A stretch of 35,733 nt of DNA from CAZJFC01 sp964545245 (GTDB taxonomy: Bacteria; Pseudomonadota; Alphaproteobacteria; Rickettsiales; 21-14-0-20-44-7), in NCBI GenBank assembly GCA_964545245.1, contig CAZJFC010000014.1, forward strand, positions 1 through 35,733, written 5' to 3'. Shown here piece by piece: positions 31,491 to 35,733 of the stretch. The translations under genes were made by a program, and so were the position numbers. How positions within the stretch are numbered: position 1 is the stretch's first letter; every line of letters begins with the position of its first letter. Under the pieces are notes generated by a model, which made no database searches, was not told the origin of the DNA, and was given only the letters and a program-made list of their open reading frames with translations.

Positions 31491-32054
31491 ATGAAGAAAA
31501 AAGCCCCGCAAGCTTATGTCGACTGGACGCCCGGCCTTGATAACGGGGAGAAAACGCTTAAGGCGGAGCTAAGGACCATGCCGCAGAACGAGCAGCAGGA
31601 CATCAGCGCGGTGGTGAAACTGTTCGAGAACCCCGCCTCGCCCATCGCCCTGCCCGGCGCGGTTTCGCTGGAGCGGCACGACTGCATCCACATCCTGCTT
31701 GGGCGCGGGCTGCTGCCGCAGGATGAAGCCTTCGTCATCGGCTTCACCATGGGCACCTCGAAATACATCTCCGGTTTTGCCGAAGGGCTGTTCAAAAGAG
31801 CCAGCCGCTACCTTTACCCGAAACCATACAAATTCAGCAAAGACCACCTTTTCGCCTTCGAGCTTGGCCTGCAATACGGCAAGGTGTGCAAGGCCACCGA
31901 GGTTTATGAATTCCCCTTCGAGCATTTCCACGACGAAAAAATCGGCAGGATACGCAAAAAACTCGGCATCAACATCCGCGAGCTGAAACAACTCTACAAA
32001 GCCGAAAAGATACTACTGCCGAAAAGCAAGGTCAGCAAGCGTTTGCCGGTTTAG
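31491..32054 (+). CDS. Coq4-like protein (187 aa)
   Basis: The segment ERHDCIHILLGRGLLPQDEA has His63-Asp64, His67 and Glu79, which fits exactly the HDxxHx11E metal motif of the Coq4 family. Coq4 acts in ubiquinone biosynthesis; recent work ties it to oxidative decarboxylation and hydroxylation of the quinone ring. The rest of the protein (AFVIGFTMGTSKYISGF, YKFSKDHLFAFELGLQYGK) is helical, as Coq4 is. At 187 residues it is shorter than yeast Coq4 (about 335) and lacks a targeting segment. Assignment rests on the motif and length pattern only, so a distant relative with another role remains possible. Soluble, no signal peptide. Confidence 0.7.
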   Translation: MKKKAPQAYVDWTPGLDNGEKTLKAELRTMPQNEQQDISAVVKLFENPASPIALPGAVSLERHDCIHILLGRGLLPQDEAFVIGFTMGTSKYISGFAEGLFKRASRYLYPKPYKFSKDHLFAFELGLQYGKVCKATEVYEFPFEHFHDEKIGRIRKKLGINIRELKQLYKAEKILLPKSKVSKRLPV

Positions 32055-32468
32055 CGCTCCCGCAAGCGGGAGAGGGAGGCGCAGCACTCCTCCCTTGCCT
32101 ATAGCCTGTTGCCTAGTGCCTTTTTTAAATCACTCACGATGTCAAATACCATGCGGATATCACCCCGCGATTATTATGATATCTCTGTAGAATACCATCT
32201 TTGGTTGCCGCCTGTCAAGTGAATATTCTAAAAAATATCATTTAATGATAATTGGTTATATAATTCAATAAAGTAGGATAAATCATACCATTTCCTCGCC
32301 ATGACTGAGAAATTGATATATAAAACTTATCGATATTCGATTATTGATAGGTTTTGTTTATGGATGTGGAAGGGGAAGGATAGAGGATGAAGGGGGAAGG
32401 GTTGGGTTGCTGGCAACTCGCAGTGACTACTGTCCGGGAATCCTGAAACTAAAAACTGAAACTGAAAA
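32055..32468. other. 414-base intergenic region
   Basis: No supported gene. Right after the Coq4-like gene are two inverted repeats, CTCCCG/CGGGAG (32057-32072) and AGGGAGG/CCTCCCT (32073-32095); neither has a T-run. The middle part (32140-32340) is AT-rich with several TATA-like strings but no convincing promoter pair. The right end has a purine-rich stretch (32365-32405) and the AACTGAAACT-type tract at 32441-32475. Confidence 0.5.
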
Positions 32469-32475
32469 CTACCTG
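32441..32475. repeat. AACTGAAACT tract, copy 2
   Basis: Three to four units of the type CTGAAACTAAAAACTGAAACT overlap the 3' end of the HIT gene. The unit and the position match the tract at 24761-24786, which also overlaps the stop codon of a minus-strand gene. Confidence 0.5.
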
Positions 32476-32843
32476 CTATGCGCATCGCCGGGAAGCAGGC
32501 CGCCTAGCTGCCTGCCGCCGAGGATATGCACATGGAAATGCGGGACGGATTGCGAGGCATCGAACCCATGGTTGGTGATAAGGCGGTACCCGCCCTCAAC
32601 CACCCCTAGCTGCGCGGCGATTTTTTGCACTTTGGCAAAAAAATTCGCGACTTTTTCAACTCCCGCAGCGGTCACGAAATCATCGAAGGAAACATATTCC
32701 CCTTTCGGCACCACCAGCACATGCACCGGCGCAGCCCTGGCGATATCATGGAATGCGAAGACCTCATCATCCTCATAAACCTTCGAGGATGGAATCTCGC
32801 CACGTATTATCCGCGCGAAAACATTACCGCTGTCATATGCCAT
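32469..32843 (-). CDS. HIT-family (HINT-type) purine nucleoside phosphoramidase (124 aa)
   Basis: Histidine-triad protein. HFHVHILGGR places the triad at His102, His104 and His106, and FARIIRGEIPSSKVYEDDEV is the typical N-terminus of HINT/PKCI-like members, which split AMP from lysine or alkyl amines. Length and order are normal for the HinT branch. The ATG overlaps the stop of the preceding small gene in TAATG. The very C-terminus overlaps the AACTGAAACT tract. Confidence 0.95.
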   Translation of the reverse strand: MAYDSGNVFARIIRGEIPSSKVYEDDEVFAFHDIARAAPVHVLVVPKGEYVSFDDFVTAAGVEKVANFFAKVQKIAAQLGVVEGGYRLITNHGFDASQSVPHFHVHILGGRQLGGLLPGDAHSR

Positions 32844-33097
32844 TAATTGCTGCCGGAAGCTGGTTTCAAGTCGTAAAGATAGCTCGGCTCGGATTCATCC
32901 TGCACGCCGATCGAAGAAAGGTCATACACAAAATCAAGGTCAACCGGCTGGTCTGCCGTCAGAACCACCGGGTTTGCCGCCGCCGCCACCGAAAGAAACG
33001 CATGGCTGCCGGAAGTGTCCGGCTGGGGCGGCGCGTTCTCGGTGCTGAAAGCAGGTTGGGAAAGCAATAAAATTACGGTGAGAGCAAGTTTTTTCAT
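32843..33097 (-). CDS. Small secreted hypothetical protein (84 aa)
   Basis: Signal peptide MKKLALTVILLLSQPAFS (residues 1-18), then a mature part of about 66 residues without cysteines, acidic and low in complexity (PPQPDTSGS, SVAAAANPVVLTADQPVDLD, VQDESEPSYLYDL). No family recognised. It is coupled on both sides: the ATG overlaps the nitroreductase stop in TGATG, and its stop overlaps the HIT start in TAATG. This tight coupling between two enzymes argues that the gene is real. Confidence 0.8.
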   Translation of the reverse strand: MKKLALTVILLLSQPAFSTENAPPQPDTSGSHAFLSVAAAANPVVLTADQPVDLDFVYDLSSIGVQDESEPSYLYDLKPASGSN

Positions 33098-33684
33098 CAG
33101 ATTACCTTACAAAATTTGTTGAACTCAGGGCGCGGGCTGCGCGGGTGAAGCTTGGTCGCGTCACCATAACCGATATTAATCAGGAAGTTGGACTTGAAAT
33201 TCGTTCCCGCAAAAAACTCCTTATCGACAGCGTCATTGTTGAACCCGCTCATCGGCCCAGTATCAAGCCCAAGCGCGCGCAGCGCAAGGATGAAATAACC
33301 GCCCTGCAGGGAACCATTGCGGAATGCGGTGATCTTCGCGTTCTCCTCATCGCCAGAAAACCAGCTCCGCGCATCGGTATGCGGGAAAAGCCACGGCAAC
33401 TCATCGTAAAATTTTTCGTCATGCGCGATAATCGCGGTAACCGGCGCGGCCATTGTTTTTGCCACATTGCCCGCCGCAAGGTGCTTTTTCAGGCGCTCTT
33501 TCGCCTCCGGCGATTTAACGAAAACAACGCGCATCGGCTGGCAATTGGCGGAGGTCGGCCCCATTTTAGCGAGGTCATAAGCCTGTTCAAGCAGCCCGTC
33601 AGGCACTTCCTTGCCCTGCCACTCATTATAAGTGCGGGCGTTGTTAAACAGTAAATCAGCATCTTGTTTTGAAATTCCGGCCAT
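33097..33684 (-). CDS. Nitroreductase-family protein, RutE-like (195 aa)
   Basis: FMN-dependent nitroreductase superfamily. The N-terminus LLFNNARTYNEWQGKEVPDG, the stretch LAKMGPTSANCQPMRVVFVK and NIGYGDATKLHPRSPRPEF near the end are the pattern of the RutE/HadB branch, whose E. coli member reduces malonic semialdehyde. The length of 195 residues fits it. No other rut gene is nearby, so the substrate is uncertain. First gene of the three-gene coupled operon with the small secreted protein and the HIT protein. Confidence 0.9.
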   Translation of the reverse strand: MAGISKQDADLLFNNARTYNEWQGKEVPDGLLEQAYDLAKMGPTSANCQPMRVVFVKSPEAKERLKKHLAAGNVAKTMAAPVTAIIAHDEKFYDELPWLFPHTDARSWFSGDEENAKITAFRNGSLQGGYFILALRALGLDTGPMSGFNNDAVDKEFFAGTNFKSNFLINIGYGDATKLHPRSPRPEFNKFCKVI

Positions 33685-33800
33685 AGGTTATCCTGAATTA
33701 AAATGCGAGGTAAAATCTACACCACTCGCATAACAAAACAACTGGAAATTTTTCTTAGTGTCAGTGACACTGTCACTCCCACTATCTTAACAAGAGTAAT
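33685..33800. other. Intergenic region with GTGTCA repeat
   Basis: Between hisE and the nitroreductase gene. It holds GTGTCAGTGACAC, an odd palindrome, near 33758-33770. Similar GTGTCAGTGTGAGTGTCAG lies at 24506-24524. No terminator with a T-run was seen. Confidence 0.4.
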
Positions 33801-34115
33801 CTACTCCCTGTCATTATCCCGCTTCATCCTGCGTTTTTGCAGTTCGATGATGATATCATCAAGCGTCACGCCGGAATCCGACATCAGGACAAAGGTGTGG
33901 AAAAACAAATCCGCGATTTCGTTGGTGAGTTCTTTCCTGTCGCCTTTCATTGCGGCGATAACGGTTTCCACCGCTTCCTCGCCTACTTTCTGCGCGATGC
34001 GCGCGCGGCCTTTCCTGAAAAGCGAAACCGTATACGAACTCGCAAGGCCGGAGTTTTTGCGCTCTTCAACCAGCGCGAACAATTCTTTCAATAAATTATC
34101 GGGGCTTTTTGTCAT
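33801..34115 (-). CDS. hisE: Phosphoribosyl-ATP pyrophosphatase
   Basis: Second step of histidine synthesis: hydrolyses phosphoribosyl-ATP to phosphoribosyl-AMP. The alpha-helical MazG-like fold with the metal-binding E-x-x-E and E-x-x-D motifs is seen in KVGEEAVETVIAAMKGD and LTNEIADLFFHTFVLMSDSG. The 104 residues are typical of a stand-alone HisE; HisI is not in the window. 14 bases after hisF, in the same operon. Confidence 0.96.
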   Translation of the reverse strand: MTKSPDNLLKELFALVEERKNSGLASSYTVSLFRKGRARIAQKVGEEAVETVIAAMKGDRKELTNEIADLFFHTFVLMSDSGVTLDDIIIELQKRRMKRDNDRE

Positions 34116-34129
34116 AACTAACCTGCTGG

Positions 34130-34882
34130 TTATAATCTAACCGCAATTCCTGAATCTGCCATATGTTTTTTTACTTCACCGATCGTATATTCACCGAAGT
34201 GGAAAATCGAGGCGGCGAGCAAACCGGTCGCGCCGGCCTTCACACCAGCGACGAAATCTTCGGGGCTGCCGACGCCGCCGGAAGCAATTACGGGAACATC
34301 GACTTCGCTGCAAACAAGCTGGGTGATCTTTGTGTCGAAACCCTGTTTGGTGCCGTCCCTGTCCATGCTGGTGAGCAAAATTTCGCCCGCGCCGTATTCC
34401 TGCATTTTCCTTGCCCATTCAAGGGTTTTGATGCCGGTTTCCTTGCGGCCACCGTGGGTATAAATTTCGGCGTCGCTGCCGTTCCATTTGGTATCCACCG
34501 CGACCACAATGCACTGGCTGCCGAATTTATCCGCAGCTTCCTTCACGAATTCCGGCCTTGCCACCGCCGCGGAATTGATTGAAACCTTGTCCGCACCGGC
34601 GAGCAGAAGCTTCCTGATGTCGTCAACACTGCGCACGCCTCCGCCAACCGTTACCGGCATGAAGCATTCGGAAGCGACGGCGGAGATGATGTCGTATATT
34701 ATCCCGCGGTTTTCGTGAGTGGCGGTGATGTCGAGGAAGGTAAGCTCGTCCGCGCCTTGCGCTTCGTAGGTTTTGGCCTGTTCCACCGGGTCACCCGCAT
34801 CGCGCAGATTAAGGAAGTTGATTCCCTTCACCACCCTTCCCGCGTGGACGTCTAAGCATGGGATGATGCGGCTTTTCAACAT
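34130..34882 (-). CDS. hisF: Imidazole glycerol phosphate synthase, cyclase subunit
   Basis: TIM-barrel enzyme that makes imidazole glycerol phosphate and AICAR from PRFAR and ammonia supplied by HisH. The catalytic aspartates are D11 (PCLDVHAGRVVKG) and D130 (VVAVDTKWNG), at the canonical positions. Phosphate-binding loops appear as TVGGGVRSVDDI and IASGGVGSPEDF. Its 250 residues are normal. The gene is 3 bases after hisA and 14 bases before hisE. The partner HisH is not in the window and may be beyond the right edge. Confidence 0.98.
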   Translation of the reverse strand: MLKSRIIPCLDVHAGRVVKGINFLNLRDAGDPVEQAKTYEAQGADELTFLDITATHENRGIIYDIISAVASECFMPVTVGGGVRSVDDIRKLLLAGADKVSINSAAVARPEFVKEAADKFGSQCIVVAVDTKWNGSDAEIYTHGGRKETGIKTLEWARKMQEYGAGEILLTSMDRDGTKQGFDTKITQLVCSEVDVPVIASGGVGSPEDFVAGVKAGATGLLAASIFHFGEYTIGEVKKHMADSGIAVRL

Positions 34883-34885
34883 GGA

Positions 34886-35596
34886 CTAAATGCTGAGAGC
34901 TTCCTCCGGGGTGATCGTGCCGCTGTAAAGCGCGCGGCCAATGATAGCGCCGGAAATTTTCGGGTTTTCTTTGATGGCTTTCAAGTCATTAATATTGGTA
35001 ACGCCGCCGGAAAGTATCACCGGGATTTTTACCGCCTCGGCAATTTCGGCAGTGGCGGCAAGGTTCGGCCCGCCGAGGAGGCCGTCTTTTTCGATGTCGG
35101 TATAAATAATTGCAGCAACGCCCTTGTCCTCATATTTTTTTGCGAGGTCTAGCGCTTTGGTTTTGGTTTTCTTCACCCAGCCGCGCGTGGCGACAAAACC
35201 TTTATTTGCGTCGATGCCGATGGCGATTTTGCCGGGAAATGCGGCGCAAAGTTCATCGACTATTTTGGGAGCTTCAATCGCGACCGTGCCGAGGATAACG
35301 CGGGAAACACCGGCCTCGAACCACGATTCGGCGGTTTCGATATCACGGATGCCGCCGCCGAGTTGGACAGGGATGTTCACGCTGCGCACGATCTTTGAAA
35401 CCGCGAACACGTTGCGGGGCTTGCCGTCCACCGCGCCGTTGAGGTCAACCACGTGAATCCACTTGAACCCGGCTTTTTCCCATTCCTTCGCCTGTTTCGC
35501 GGGCTCGACGGAATAGACGGTTTCTTCGGACATTTTGCCCTGTTTGAGCCTGACGCAATTGCCGTCCTTGATGTCGATTGCAGGGTATAGGATCAT
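34886..35596 (-). CDS. hisA: ProFAR isomerase (HisA)
   Basis: TIM-barrel isomerase that opens the ribose of ProFAR to give PRFAR, the substrate of HisF. Catalytic aspartates are D8 (LYPAIDIKDG) and D128 or the Asp of YTDIEKDG (D166), as usual for HisA. Phosphate loops are VQLGGGIRDIETA and ILSGGVTNINDL. The 236 residues are typical. It is the first of the three his genes visible here. It shares the half-barrel duplication with HisF. Confidence 0.97.
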   Translation of the reverse strand: MILYPAIDIKDGNCVRLKQGKMSEETVYSVEPAKQAKEWEKAGFKWIHVVDLNGAVDGKPRNVFAVSKIVRSVNIPVQLGGGIRDIETAESWFEAGVSRVILGTVAIEAPKIVDELCAAFPGKIAIGIDANKGFVATRGWVKKTKTKALDLAKKYEDKGVAAIIYTDIEKDGLLGGPNLAATAEIAEAVKIPVILSGGVTNINDLKAIKENPKISGAIIGRALYSGTITPEEALSI

Positions 35597-35733
35597 ATAA
35601 CGCGGTGAATTTTAGAATTTCTAATGGCAGAAACATATAGAATACCGCCAAGTTAGGCAATATTAAATATTTTTTTTGCCCCCGTGCGGCGCTACTGCGC
35701 CTCCGATGGGCTGCTCGCATTCGCTCGCGCTCA
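35597..35733. other. Upstream region of hisA to the window edge
   Basis: The first 70 bases are AT-rich and may hold the hisA promoter, though no good -35/-10 pair stands out. The last 55 bases switch to GC-rich sequence with a CATTCGCTCGCG-type palindromic repeat and no clear coding frame; a repeat or the end of another gene may start there. Confidence 0.35.

Overview
The window looks like a chromosomal piece of an alphaproteobacterium of medium GC content that is not tied to any model genus. The evidence is a circularly permuted two-piece tmRNA gene, a BamF-like (DUF3035) lipoprotein between lspA and a pair of M16 peptidases, a PleC-type histidine kinase, ThyX instead of ThyA, and a Coq4-like protein. 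The 23S rRNA gene at the left edge has no 16S gene or tRNA in front of it; it has its own leader and a promoter with a GC-rich discriminator. Unlinked 23S genes are best known from Rickettsiales, but an HisA-HisF-HisE block argues against a strongly reduced Rickettsia-like genome. I cannot place it more precisely. A run of Ns and two single-base frameshifts next to short homopolymers suggest draft or metagenome-derived sequence.

Layout. 1-910: 5' end of 23S rRNA, its leader and promoter, and the terminator of the next operon, all minus strand. 935-8515: a long minus-strand run, in transcription order infC (AUU start), a PF09720/ParE-type toxin-antitoxin pair, an orphan ABC ATPase coupled to the toxin, a zinc-ribbon membrane protein, ribF, lspA, a BamF-like lipoprotein, an M16 peptidase with an intact metal site, an M16 paralogue that lacks it, and a 55-residue protein. 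8813-11407: an unknown gene and thrS. 11509-13710: two paralogous unknown proteins with a shared N-terminal domain and a repeated C-terminal module of about 71 residues; the second is frameshifted in its fourth repeat. 13713-18400: a TIKI/ChaN-like protein, a GNAT acetyltransferase, a PLP aminotransferase, initiator tRNA, a sulfotransferase-like protein and a PepSY protein. 18591-24504: a very large unknown protein (frameshifted), a TerC-family membrane protein and a hybrid-free sensor kinase. 24571-27046: a palindromic element, a YceI-cytochrome b561-YceI operon and a low-molecular-weight phosphatase. 27043-30325: unknown genes around the tmRNA gene, including a 51-residue gene and a gene interrupted by the assembly gap. 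30403-35596: thyX with a strong, apparently leaderless promoter, a Coq4-like gene, a HIT-nitroreductase operon, and hisE, hisF and hisA.

Together the recognised genes are mostly housekeeping: translation (23S, infC, thrS, tRNA-fMet, tmRNA), envelope biogenesis (lspA, BamF-like, M16 pair), flavin and thymidylate synthesis (ribF, thyX; ThyX uses FAD made by RibF), quinone-linked redox (Coq4-like, cytochrome b561, YceI) and histidine synthesis. Between them lie five unrecognised proteins, which are the least explained part of the window.
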